From Oscheius onirici (taxonomy: Eukaryota; Nematoda; Chromadorea; Rhabditida; Rhabditidae), in assembly GCA_932521025.1 (NCBI GenBank), contig OW051471.1, forward strand, positions 11,036,001-11,100,000: DNA of 64,000 nucleotides, in the 5' to 3' direction. The position numbers and the translations under genes were made by a program. The notes under the pieces were generated by a model, which worked only from the letters and a program-made list of their open reading frames with translations, ran no database searches and was not told where the DNA came from. Positions within the stretch are counted from its first letter, which is position 1. Every line of letters begins with the position of its first letter. Below, piece after piece: positions 12,367 to 22,500 of the stretch.

Positions 12367-13897
12367 ATGCTTCAGATAGAAGATGAGACCAAGCTATCCC
12401 TGGTAAGTAGAGACTTCCGTTTTTTAAAGATTGTACACTTGCAAAGGTTGGTGAGACAATTCATGTGGAACAACTACAGTAAGCTAATTCCATGCTTTCC
12501 CAATACTCATTGTATTCGGGAGTAATAGCCTGGAAAATGTCGTTGGGATTAGATTCTATGACGGTAAATAACGGAGCTCAAAACACGATATCGTGTGACC
12601 ATTTGCTATTCTGATTGTCACGTTCCCGACTCTATAATTTCATGTAGGACAGATGAAATTTGAATAGTGAATGAAAAGCGGGGGGATGAATTTGAAATAG
12701 GACAGCTGCAGTACCTATTTCTATACTTTACTTCTTTTTGAATAAAGTTAATTCGAAAAAAAATTTCTCTCCCTTGTCGAGTTCATTACCTCTCAAGGAT
12801 TAGATCCCAAATTCCTAGTTCCGACTCGAACTTCCTCATTCCTTTTAAGTGCAGGAGTACAAAAATTTAGCTGTCCGCATACTGATATACATTCCAGTTT
12901 CTTCTTATCTTCATCCACAGTTCAGCCAGGCTTTAAAGAGGGATTTTCAAAGATTTATAAGTAACGATGTACTTTAGTATAGAGGGATTTGTGCAAACTG
13001 GGGGGTATCCCTCTGTCCCTAGTTTAAAAGTATTTCCTCTTCTTCCGATTTCATGACAGATTAGCATTTTTGGCTCTCGAGATCCCACGCGCGCCCTATC
13101 CTCTTCTACGTCAAAGACCCGTTATTATCAGTTCCAGGCCCACAGCTCACAGTCATCCTCTTTGAGTAGCATGAATCTCGTCAATGGCCCCTCCCTGGCT
13201 ACCTCCTACTCGGCCGCCTCGATCCAGCGAAGTATAAACTCGTGAGTCAACCCAATCTGGATACTTACCACTCCCATTTCCAGATACCGCTGTTGTTGTG
13301 GGATGTTCCGTCTCCGAGTCGGCACCTGTGTCATCGGAGTCGTCAGCATAGGTCTCTCTATTTTTGGTTCGTCCAACTGTTTACCCTCATATTCTCATTT
13401 TAGCAATGTGCATGATTCTGACCCTATCCAGTGGTCTTTCAAGGGACATGCAAACTTCTATGACTCTTCCGCTCTCAGCCCTTGTTCTCTATCAGACAGC
13501 CTCAGCCATGCTTCTCATAATTGGCGTCTTGATTGACAGTCACAGTCTCCTAATGCCTTTCTTGGTCAATTGTGTAAGGGAACATGTCAAAAGATACCGT
13601 AACTTCATTTCAGGCGCTCCACATTCTCGTATCAATAGGCGGAATGACCGTTCTTCTCCTCTCCAGCAAAGAAATTCGCAGACACACACCGGTCGTTGTT
13701 ATTGCCGCAGCAATTTTGATGATGTTATATGTGTGGTTCGCTTCTGTCGTCGGATTGACATTCGTCCTCATCAAGGACAAAAAGAGCAGAGGGTGGGGAT
13801 TGATCTTGACTCGCTTAAAGTTAATCGTTTTAGGCTCTATGAGGAAGCGGCGGCTGACGTGAGGGCCATTGACCGAGCAACGAGTTCATTCTTATGA
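12367..13897 (+). CDS. Small multi-span membrane protein (LAPTM-like tetraspan)
   Basis: I assemble six exons: 12367-12402, about 13060-13241, then exons at about 13285, 13405, 13614 and 13841, ending in SSFL and a stop at 13895. Introns are 39-50 bases except the first, which is about 650. A Ser-rich N-terminal segment leads to YRCCCGMFRLRVGTCVIG, then hydrophobic stretches near AMCMILTL, LSALVLYQTASAMLLIIGVL, ALHILVSIGGMTVLLLSS and VVVIAAAILMMLYVWFASVV. That suggests four membrane spans. The Cys-rich entry into the first span and the overall size recall the lysosomal LAPTM family, but that is a resemblance only. The neighbour at 15.9-16.4 kb also has R..GMFRL before its first span and may be a distant relative. 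The start ATG follows a TTTTCAG acceptor. Confidence 0.65.
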
Positions 13898-13997
13898 GGA
13901 TTTTACGGGAAAACAATGAATATATCGGTTCAATTACTGTAGGACAGAGAATCAAACAATCAGATACAGTCCGTATCATAATTATAGGTGCACCCCA

Positions 13998-14209
13998 ATT
14001 TTTCGCTGTAGAGCGAGATTCGTGCACTTTTAGGCATTTTTAGGAAATCTACACCGTGGGGGATATTTCAGTGGTACTGTAAATTTGGCTACAAGGGGTT
14101 TAAAAGATGCTGAAAAAGATGTTCCATACCGATTTTCCTTCTTTTTTTTCTTTATAAATTTTTTTTTTCTCCTGAAAATGCATGAATTTCGCTCTACAGC
14201 GAAAATGTG
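13998..14209. repeat. Inverted repeat downstream of the lectin gene
   Basis: The left arm ATTTTTCGCTGTAGAGCGAG.. is answered by the right arm ..TTTCGCTCTACAGCGAAAAT. Both continue through TTCRTGCAYTTTYAGG. The loop is about 120 bases and A/T-rich. The element fills the interval between the converging membrane-protein and lectin genes. Confidence 0.7.
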
Positions 14210-14248
14210 ACAGTCAAAGAGTGAGAAACAGACAAAATTCTGTAAAAC

Positions 14249-14254
14249 TTTATT
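14249..14254 (-). terminator. Poly(A) signal of the lectin gene
   Basis: AATAAA on the minus strand, 22 bases beyond the lectin stop codon. Confidence 0.6.
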
Positions 14255-14275
14255 GGGCTCATGCCAATCAAAAAT

Positions 14276-15488
14276 CTAGCTGTAGGCTGCCTTCTTACAG
14301 ACATAGGCTCTCCAATTAGTGCTGCAGGGCCACATTTCCCAGTAACTCTGCCAATGTCCGCGTTCACCTTTGTAGTCATCGGCATAAAGCTGAACCAGAT
14401 TCTTTTCAAAATAACGTTCCCCTGTACCTCTGTGCACAAATTGCTTGTGTGTTCTGGTTCCTCAGGTCCCCAATGAGTGTAGTCGAAAGGAGTCCCGTCC
14501 GTCCAGTAAATGTTACCACCATTAGAGTCTCTTTTGGCTCCGATGGCTACCTGATATTTGTCATCATCGCCGTCAATCCCCATCTTGGACAGATTGATCA
14601 CAAAATTGTTCTCGTCTTCACTGTGAATCGAGACCAAATGTCCGCCGGCTGCTTGACACTTTGACTCTCCCGCATCCCAGTCCTGGTTATGGAAGGTGTT
14701 GTAGCAAGAGTTTGTCTTACTGTAGTACGTCCAGCCTTCGTCGCAACGAACTTAAATACAAAACTTTTGGATTTTTCTCCATTCTTACCCGGACACGGTT
14801 TTTGAGTTACAGGAGCCGAAGTGGGACAAGAAGATGGCTGTGGTGTTGTCACCGTAGGACAGATTGGACAGTTTCGACTGGCCGAGGGATTAAACTTACA
14901 AACAAATGGCAGTCTATCGGAGCAGTCGCCATTTCTAAACGTTTTTGATTCTCTGATTTTGCAATAGAGTCTACTTACTGCCACTGCCCCGTGCTGTAGG
15001 CTATCTTCGTACACTGATAACCGTTATTGGCTGGGTTTCCTGGAAGCAGATGGTGGCAAGATTTATATAAAAAACGTTACCAGGAGCCCAATTGAAGTAT
15101 CCCGTAACTGGTGAGTTATCAACCCATTGCCATTGACCAAAAGTGTCCAGCTGTGTTGTTAAGCCGAACCAGACGGCACTAGTCGTTGAACTGTTCGCAA
15201 TCAGACCTAAGTTTTGAGTTTTTGTTAAAACCAGTCGTCAAACTTTTAATGAAGCTGTTTTCGAATGAGTTACTGATCGAGGCAAGTTGACCATTGTCAA
15301 GAGAACACTGCACTTCGGCTGCAAAGTAAGTAGCTGGCGTCGTGTACACATTGTAACAACTAAGAAGGGATAATTCAAAAAAAGTTGTCCTACTTTCCTA
15401 GACTGCCGTAGTAGGTGTAGCCTGAGGGACAGTTGAGAGCCAATGTTAGCTGGAAACAAAAGAGAAGGAGACAAAGTAAAGGTACCAT
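14276..15488 (-). CDS. Secreted protein with two C-type lectin domains
   Basis: The start MVPLLCLLLFCFQLTLA is a signal peptide, followed by NCPSGYTYYG. The first domain contains CYNVYT, AEVQCSLDNGQLASISN, WFGL, GQWQWVDNSP and DRLPFVCK. A Thr/Pro/Cys linker (CPTVTTPQPSSCPTSAP) leads to the second domain with CYNTFHNQDWDAGESKCQ, GGHLVSIHSEDE, VAIGAKR, YWTDGTPFDYTHWGPEEPE and WRAYVCKK. The EPE motif in domain two resembles a sugar- and calcium-contacting QPD/EPN site, but domain one lacks a clear one. A 38-base intron (GTACAG..TTCAG) is needed to keep the last strand in frame. Likely secreted and, as in other nematodes, possibly immune-related. A decayed copy lies at 26.4-27.0 kb. Confidence 0.87.
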
Positions 15489-15935
15489 TCTCTCTGTGCG
15501 AGAACTGGCTATCTTTATTGTTCTCAGATGTTCAGTCTAGGATAGAGTCGTGTGACAAAGGTTTGCAAAGATAAACAGGAAACTAGAGACACTTTTTTTT
15601 GTAAACATGCAAATGATGGTGAAGACGACAAAAACAATGTTCTAGAGAGGTATTCACAATCTGATGAAGAACGCTGCAGAAAAAAAAGAAGGTGAAATCT
15701 GGAAGGTGGAACGGCGGATCTCATAACAGAAGGGGAAGACAAATTCCACCATTGTTCTCAACAAGCCGATGTAACAACAAAACTTCTTTCAGATACAATA
15801 CGTCTGCCCTCTGCATCCAGTGTCTCATCAAAGAGAAACCTTTTAATGCCTCGCAAGGATTGGTCAAAATGACCGAGTTTGTTCTGTCCAACGGCGGAGT
15901 CAAAAAACTTTTGGCGGAAGACAGACGACAGTCTT

Positions 15936-16444
15936 TTATCCATCATAACAGTCTGGACATTCCCTTCTTTGTTCGACTTTGTCTAATTCTGTTTCGATTG
16001 GTACTGTCCAATCCAACCAAAACTGCATCAAAGGCCAAGCTTGACCTACCAGCGCGTTGATGATAAAGATGGCACTTGTCCAGACAGCTGAAATCAATTG
16101 ATTTTGATCTAGTTATCATATCTCTTACCGCTGTAATAGGGACAGTAATCTGATGTGTCGTGATAGCACCAAATTCCGCCGGCAAAGATGACTACTGAGA
16201 GCATCAGTTCAACCAGAGCCAATCGAAACATTCCACGGTTTTCTCGACGAGGAAAACGGTCACCTGTATTTGCAGGCGTTTTAAAGTTTGTTAAATGACT
16301 CAGATTGTAAGCTGGCTGTGGCTCACAATATTGTGGCGGAGGAGAAGCACTGCCCGGTGGACGTCGATCGACGGAAATGCTGGCATAGGGAGAGTGGACG
16401 GAGCTCGATGGACTTGACCCCTGAAAAAAAGATACTCGTCCCAT
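15936..16444 (-). CDS. Small membrane protein with two predicted spans, function unknown
   Basis: Exon 1 (16444-16129) starts MGRVSFFQGSSPSSS. It has a Pro/Ser-rich cytosolic-looking segment and then GMFRLALVELMLSVVIFAGG, a clear membrane span, followed by WCYHDTSDYCPYYS. A 41-base intron (16128-16088) leads to exon 2, AVWTSAIFIINALVG, a probable second span, ending ECPDCYDG and a stop at 15936. The paired cysteines between the spans suggest an extracellular loop. Most tetraspan relatives would have two more spans, so this could be a truncated gene, or further exons may have escaped me. It diverges from the 64-residue gene and shares GMFRL with the protein at 12.4 kb. Confidence 0.5.
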
Positions 16445-16877
16445 CTCTCAGGAAGGTAAATTAAGCCACTGATTCCTGTAAGCTGTAGCAAAACCATATT
16501 TCTGAACACACTTGTCCCTTGAACTGTGCAACTCCCTTTGCACACGACGAGTGTCTGGGACAACTGTCTTTTGTGAATAAAACTTCAGGGCTGCCAGCTG
16601 TGTATATTGTCTCCGAGATTCGTATAGTGAGCCTCATATTCTTTGAAAGCTACCAGCTCTATCAAAGTTCTCGTAGTTCTCTCAAAATCTCCCAAAGTGA
16701 CTTGACTTGTTACTACTAACCCTGAAGAACTCTTTGTTAGTTACTCAAAGTTTTGAAAACGTTTCTACAAATTTGTATAAGCAACTTATTTATAGATTTT
16801 TATCTGGGTACTTCTGAGAGAAGACTCGAAGCCGTTGTCGACTCCATCAGCTGCAAGCTGCCGTCTGCTGGGCTACG

Positions 16878-17072
16878 ATGGTCAACTGCGGCAAGAAGAA
16901 GCCTGACGTCGGAGAGAACAAGACATCCGCTGGACCGCCGACTACTGGTCCGAAGTCTGGCAACGACGTGCAGATTGCCGAAGCCATCAAGAAGGGCGAC
17001 ATGCTGCCGGCTAACGACAATGAGACAATCAACGATTGCGAGAGCAACTGGGGTACCGGAGCTCAGAAGTAG
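16878..17072 (+). CDS. Hypothetical 64-residue protein
   Basis: Intact reading frame from MVNCGKKKPDVG to NWGTGAQK. It is hydrophilic, with no signal peptide or membrane span, two cysteines, and a Pro/Gly-rich middle (SAGPPTTGPKSG). Codon use is richer in G and C at third positions than the surrounding A/T-rich DNA, which favours real coding. I do not recognise the family. A hAT-like element starts about 110 bases downstream. Confidence 0.45.
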   Translation: MVNCGKKKPDVGENKTSAGPPTTGPKSGNDVQIAEAIKKGDMLPANDNETINDCESNWGTGAQK

Positions 17073-17179
17073 AAAACAACTGTGACACAAGTATATAAAT
17101 GCTTCCGGCTTGTATTTCCGCTTATTCTATTCTCTTCAAGTCATGTGGACTACGTAGGTCAGGATCAGTGTGCCTATAC

Positions 17180-17700
17180 CAGAGATGTGCGGGAATGGTC
17201 AAAAAAATTCCCGCGGGAATCCGCGGGAATGTTTAGTCTCAAAAAATTTTCCCGCGGGAGGGAATTCCGTGCTCGCTTTTATTCCCGCGTTCCCGCGGGA
17301 ATATTCCCGTGACAAGCAGTTTTTCCCGCGGGAATGACGGGACTCGCGGAAATTTTCCAAAAACGCTAATTTCGCTTATTTTCGTCGGGTTTTCGTTATG
17401 CAACTAAAAAATTTTCGCGCTGATTTTTAACAAGCTAATAGTCAAAAGGGCAGTTCTAAGCCGCTGACAGAGAAAATACCCCATATTTGGACACAAAAGG
17501 CGATCCTTCCTTGATTTTTGCTGACGAAAAACTCTAAAATCGCAAGAAAAAAGAGTCTGATTTTTCCCGCGAGAATCATGAAAATTCCCGCGGGAATGCA
17601 CGGGAATTTTACTGTCTAAAAATTATTCCCGCGTCCCGCGGGACGGGAATCCCACGCTTATTTTTTTTTTTCGCTCTTATTTCATTCCCGCACATCTCTG
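17180..17700. mobile_element. 521-base hAT-like non-autonomous element with 8-base target duplication
   Basis: Terminal inverted repeats CAGAGATGTGCGGGAATG and CATTCCCGCACATCTCTG are complementary over 18 bases. The flanks are identical: GCCTATAC at 17172-17179 and at 17701-17708. An 8-base duplication and CAG..CTG ends fit the hAT superfamily. The inside is packed with palindromic TTCCCGCGGGAA units and has no transposase. A lone copy of the terminal repeat occurs at 51587. Confidence 0.88.
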
Positions 17701-17944
17701 GCCTATACCCAAATCTAGTGATCTTCTCGTTTCTTGTCCCTACTCCGAGTCTTTCCATTCTGTGAACGTCCCTGCGGCTAGGAAGCTCGATCCGAGGCTA
17801 AAAGTAGTATCTTTTTAGTGCTGTATTTTTCTCATCTCGTCTTCAGCGGCAAGGCTATTTCCTAGTCTATCACGATCAAGGCAAGAATTTCTACTGACCT
17901 GGAAGTGTAATTTGGAGTGTAATTTATGGGGCGGTATCTTTACG

Positions 17945-18345
17945 CCCCCATCTAAACTTGGGTTTTTGGAGGTCCGCGGGGGAAATCTAAATTTTACGGC
18001 TCTCGTTTGCATTTTCCAGCTTTGTCCCAGTGAGCAACGTTGTAGCCCTGATCACGCTCTACAACTTTGCAGAACATTGCGAAGCTTGAAAATGCTGTTT
18101 TCACTGTGAAAAAATAATTCTAAGCCAAAACTTGACAACCAAGGCAAAAGTCATTTTTCATAGTGATAACAGCATTTTCAAGCTTTGCAATGTTCTGCAA
18201 AGTTGTAGAGCGTGATCAGGGCTACAACGTTGCTCACTGGGACAAAGCTGAAAAAGGCAAACAAAAGCCGGAAAATTTAGATTGCCCCCGCCGCCCCCCA
18301 AAAATACGTTTGAAAAAAAAGTTTGGGGGGAGGGGGGTAATGAAA
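17945..18345. repeat. Long inverted repeat (foldback element)
   Basis: Arms of more than 130 bases are nearly complementary; TTGTCCCAGTGAGCAACGTT at about 18022 is matched by AACGTTGCTCACTGGGACAA at about 18226. Outer parts (GGGGGAAATCTAAATTTT and AAAATTTAGATTGCCCCC) also pair, with more divergence at the C-rich tips. The spacer is about 75 bases, with no coding content. Confidence 0.78.
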
Positions 18346-18528
18346 CCTGCCCGTAATTTGATATGGTCTTGTAGTTGGAATTTGTGACGTACTTATCAAG
18401 TTCTTACAACTATTGGTTAGCACCTAAGCAAAGAAGCCTTTTCATTGCCTAAAGTATGACTAGCTATTGTGCAAACCGCAAAGAATCACACGCTTTAGAA
18501 GAAAGGAGAAAAACGAGCCGTCTGGCCT

Positions 18529-18920
18529 CTACTCCGTTTTCAGTTTAAATTCAGTTGGCGTCGGTCTCTGATTGCTCGACACGCTATTTTTTGCCTCTAG
18601 ACTAGCTGCTATTATCAAAAGAGGACCCTGAAAAAGAGGAATTTTATGTACAGAAGTTTTCCACAATCGCACTTTCAGTCTTTTCTCTGCAGCTTTGGCA
18701 TATCCTTTAGCCAAGGCTTCACGTTAGTGCCTCCTTCCAGGACGGATTTCTGACTGTTGTCTGCGTTAATTGGCCCACCAATTGAGGCTAGAATGAATTA
18801 GTATTGGTTGGGGGTTTTCTTGCGCTTACGAGGGACTGGACGCATTCCACCAACGAGCGGTTCGGTCGGAGCGGAGTTGGTGAAGGCAAGGAAGAAGACG
18901 AAGAATGCTGCAGCGATCAT
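18529..18920 (-). CDS. Small secreted protein, exon structure uncertain
   Basis: The start MIAAAFFVFFLAFTNSAP is a good signal peptide, followed by TEPLVGGMRPVP and a short intron with ends GTAAGC and TTCTAG. Exon 2 reads SIGGPINADNSQKSVLEGG. Beyond that two frames compete. One ends soon in a stop after KLQRKD. The other (AKGYAKAAEKRLK) crosses a 45-base intron to GPLLIIAASLEAKN and stops at 18529. A further small intron would be needed to join exon 2 to the second option. I do not recognise the family. Confidence 0.4.
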
Positions 18921-19568
18921 TCTGAAGAGTTTTGTGTTCTTTTTGGACGAAAATTGGTAATATCTAAGATAAGGCAAAATCAGAAAACGACTTGTTCACT
19001 TTTTGCTGGAACGGAAACAAATTAAGTGCAGCACTATCCTAATTTTTCCCAAGGAAATCCAGTTAAAACACGATCTTGGTCACTTTCCTTTTTTCTTGGC
19101 TTCACTTCAAAAAAGCCAACAAACTCGAAAACTGAGAGGAACAGGTCGGAATATATCCAGAAATGTCTTACTGAACATTTCGGGCCATGAAGAGTCAAAA
19201 ATGACAACGATGTGTTAAGAAACGAGCTTTTATACCAAAATCAACGTGTTTTCGCCAATTGAATACACAAAAGGGAGAAGAGCAAAACAAGGAAAGTGTC
19301 ACACGACTGACCTGGTCTCAAAAAATGTGTGTGAAACAAAGTGCAGGGAGCTCGTTATAAACAGTCGATATTGACACTCCCACCCGGAGGTCAACATGAG
19401 GGGAGACGTGTCAGCTACGTCACAGAAATCAGAAAAAGACGAGAATTCCCTCTTCAAAAACGTTTATAGAAGGTGGTAAGGTCAGTTTACAGCGCGATGC
19501 TCTTGAAACAAACACTCTGACATCATGAAATTTATAAACTAACGAAACAACACAAAAAGAGATCTGCA
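18921..19568. other. Intergenic, no supported gene
   Basis: This stretch separates the start of the small secreted gene from the 3' end of Integrator 7. TTATAA at about 19355 could serve as a TATA-like element for the minus-strand gene, but nothing else supports that. Confidence 0.35.
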
Positions 19569-22500
19569 TTACTCGTTGATTACCTTAACCTTGGACTTGA
19601 CACTCGTGGACCATGTCCTCTTCTGCGAATCGACAAATTCGATGGCGAATTCCATGCTGCAGGACTGACGGAAGCAGAGCATCAGCTGGGTGCTGAAATG
19701 AGCCTCGCCGTGCAGCTTGATGTTCGACGTGAACGACGTATTGTTCTGAAAGCAAGGTTTTAGTTTTTTTTAATAAAAGTTTTGCTGAATTGAACAGGTT
19801 GATTTTGAGGTTTACAAATTTGTTTTATTCTAACTAAATACGGAGCAAATAGCCTGATTTCTATACTATTCAGCCGATGAGGTTAATAGAGGTAAGTGGA
19901 TGAATGTTTCCAAACAAACAAAAACTGAAAAGACTAGAGGAATCACCGGCTTCATCTGAAGCAACTTATGCTGCCTCCAAAACAATCCAGAACTTTTTAG
20001 TACCAAAACTTATTGTTCATAAATTAAGCAAAAGTTACTGTTCCAGAAGTTAGAAAAACTTTTCAAAAACAAAAACCGCATAAGCTGTGAAGTAATGGAC
20101 ACTGGATGTGATTATGACGGAATCGATTTTCGTCCGATGATTTGTCTCGATGAAGCCATCAATCTGAAAAGCATAATTTGAATTGGAAATAAAAAATTTT
20201 TTAAAGCATTTATACTCCAAGTCGTCGCGCCAGGATGCCGAGTCCGCCAGTGAATCCACAATGGAAATTGATCGAGAACAAGGTAAGACAACTGTTTTTT
20301 TTATGAAAGGCATAAAATTAGTTGAAAAGGAAGGAAAGGAAGAAGAGCAAGTCGGAGCGCAAAAAGGTCTCAAAGGAGACGAACGATGACCAAATTGGCG
20401 AGCATCAGCCCAGCCAAAACTTGTGCGATTTGAAGGAGGACGTCTTGAAGAAGAAGATTCTGTCGGCGCTGTGTCGTGAAGCGGTCGACGACAACTCGGA
20501 GACGGGCTCGCTCACAGCTAGAGATCTGAGCGAAAACATGCCTCAGCAGCCATCAGATCGTCTAACCAAGCTCAACGACTACGCGGATCGGGTGACTCAA
20601 CTGAAGAGGCAGTTCGACAAAAAGCAGAAAGAGACGACGGACTGGATTACCAAGTACAGAAAGCGCGTTATAGACATGCAAATGGACGTGCGGGAGTTTG
20701 AGAAGAAGCTGAGAAAGACGCTGAACAAGGAACCAAACAAGCTGGAAGCGCTGCTCGCGCTGGTCGAAAAGAATAAGCTCAAGAGACAGCTGATCAACGA
20801 GAAACTGGCTAAGACGAAACTGGAACATCCTGAAAAGACGGTTATTCGAGTCGTTATCGAGCTCGTCTTCAACTGTCTACAAAGCACCCTCTGGACGCTG
20901 GCCATGATCCGCGACTTTTTCGCAAAACCGTAAGAAGAAAACAAAATGCGAATAAATCGTTTTTCGAAAAGAAACATACTTGGACTGGGACGTTTTGGTT
21001 CTGTTGGACGGACATTTCTCCGTTGACGGCTGAATTGACATTTAGCTGTAAAATCGGTGTTTTAGAGCGACAAAAGTGGCTACCTTGATAATAAAGTTGT
21101 ATTCTTGATGGAAAATGCAGCGAGGAATCGACTGATGGAATGTGAAGAGAGCTTCGACTACCTGTTACCAGGCTGCGAATGACTGAATTAGTTTATTTGA
21201 AAGGTACACAAGGAAAAATACCGTCTTTCAGCAATCGAAATGGCCGTTTCTTTCTGCAGATTCGGCATCATCACCTCGCGAATATTCCCATCTTTCAGTA
21301 GCTTTTTGACGTCGATCAGCACGATAACAATGCTGGTATGTACAAATGTCAAGCTGTTCAGTGTTGAGAGATCGTCCGTGAAGACCTTCCTCTTCAGGCT
21401 TGTCCATGCCGAATCGCACTTTTCGAGTGCTTTGGAAAAGCTGTTCAACTAAAAAGAGCTTCTTTTAGCAGAAGAATCTATAACTGACAGCTGTACCAAC
21501 TCTATGAAGACTGGCCGGATCCTTGAAATGGCTGTCGAATCGGGCGATGCTGGCAATGCCACCGTGGAAGGCATGGAGGGCATTCGAGCATAGCTTCGAT
21601 GTAGTTTTTGGCAAAGGCTGGATTCGGTAGGAATTTTTTTTCGGTAGATTCGGTAGACAAGTTCCTGGAAATTGAGAGGTTTTGCCATAAAAATGAGAGG
21701 AACTGACCACATGAGCGGCATGAGCGAATGTGAGCGTATCCAGCTGTTTATAACGATGTTGTGCCGAAAATGTCGTAAGTTGACTAGAGGCCAATTTGAT
21801 GAGATCTTCGATCCAGTACTTGTGAATTATCGGGAGAGACCAAAAAATGAATTACTGACAGGAAAACGTGAAATTGCCGCTGTATTTATTGCCGAAAGAT
21901 TAGCTAAAGCCGCCGTGTTTCAATGGCCATTGAAGAAATAGTTTCGAGAACAGGTTTTTATCATTAACAAAAAAAGCGAAAAAGATTTGCTACGGGTGGG
22001 GTTTGAACCCACGTGGGTACTTTGGTACCAGCGGATCATAAGTCCGCTGCCGCTAACGTTGAAAATCAGCTCTTCCAAATCAATTACGTCTCGGCTCGTT
22101 TTCAGCGCCTCAATGTTCGGACAGATTCTTTCAGATTTTTTGGAGCAATTCTGATCAATGCTTACGCACAAATTTGTTTTTTTAACTAGAAAACAAAACA
22201 ATGGAATATTTGCTTTCATCTTGGACTTGAAGCATACCTATCCCAGCCGGATCCCTCGGCAATCAAATACGAAGTAGAAGCCATCTCAACAGTCGAAATA
22301 AGAAGCAGGAAGACGAATTCTTCGCGCAAATCGCTCTTGAAAATGTCCGGATCCGCCTAAAATATCTCTTTTCAGAATCCATTGACCTTAGCAGCTTTCC
22401 CACTTGTTGAGTAGCCCAATTTTTGATTGCTGCTACTACAGCTAGCAGCTTCTCGGCTACTCGACAAAACAGCTGGACGATACATTTGGCATGAGGATGG

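Noticed and set aside
14401..14440. An apparent 26-base intron in the lectin gene
   Set aside because: A stronger acceptor (GGTTCAG) 12 bases further on gives a 38-base intron in the same frame.
18529..18920. Reading the small secreted protein as a cystatin because of LVGGMRPV
   Set aside because: No QxVxG motif or PW hairpin of cystatins could be found in any assembly of its exons.
21920..22219. Minus-strand reading frame of 99 codons across the tRNA-like segment
   Set aside because: It translates the tRNA-like sequence and an intron. Integrator 7 homology resumes only on either side.
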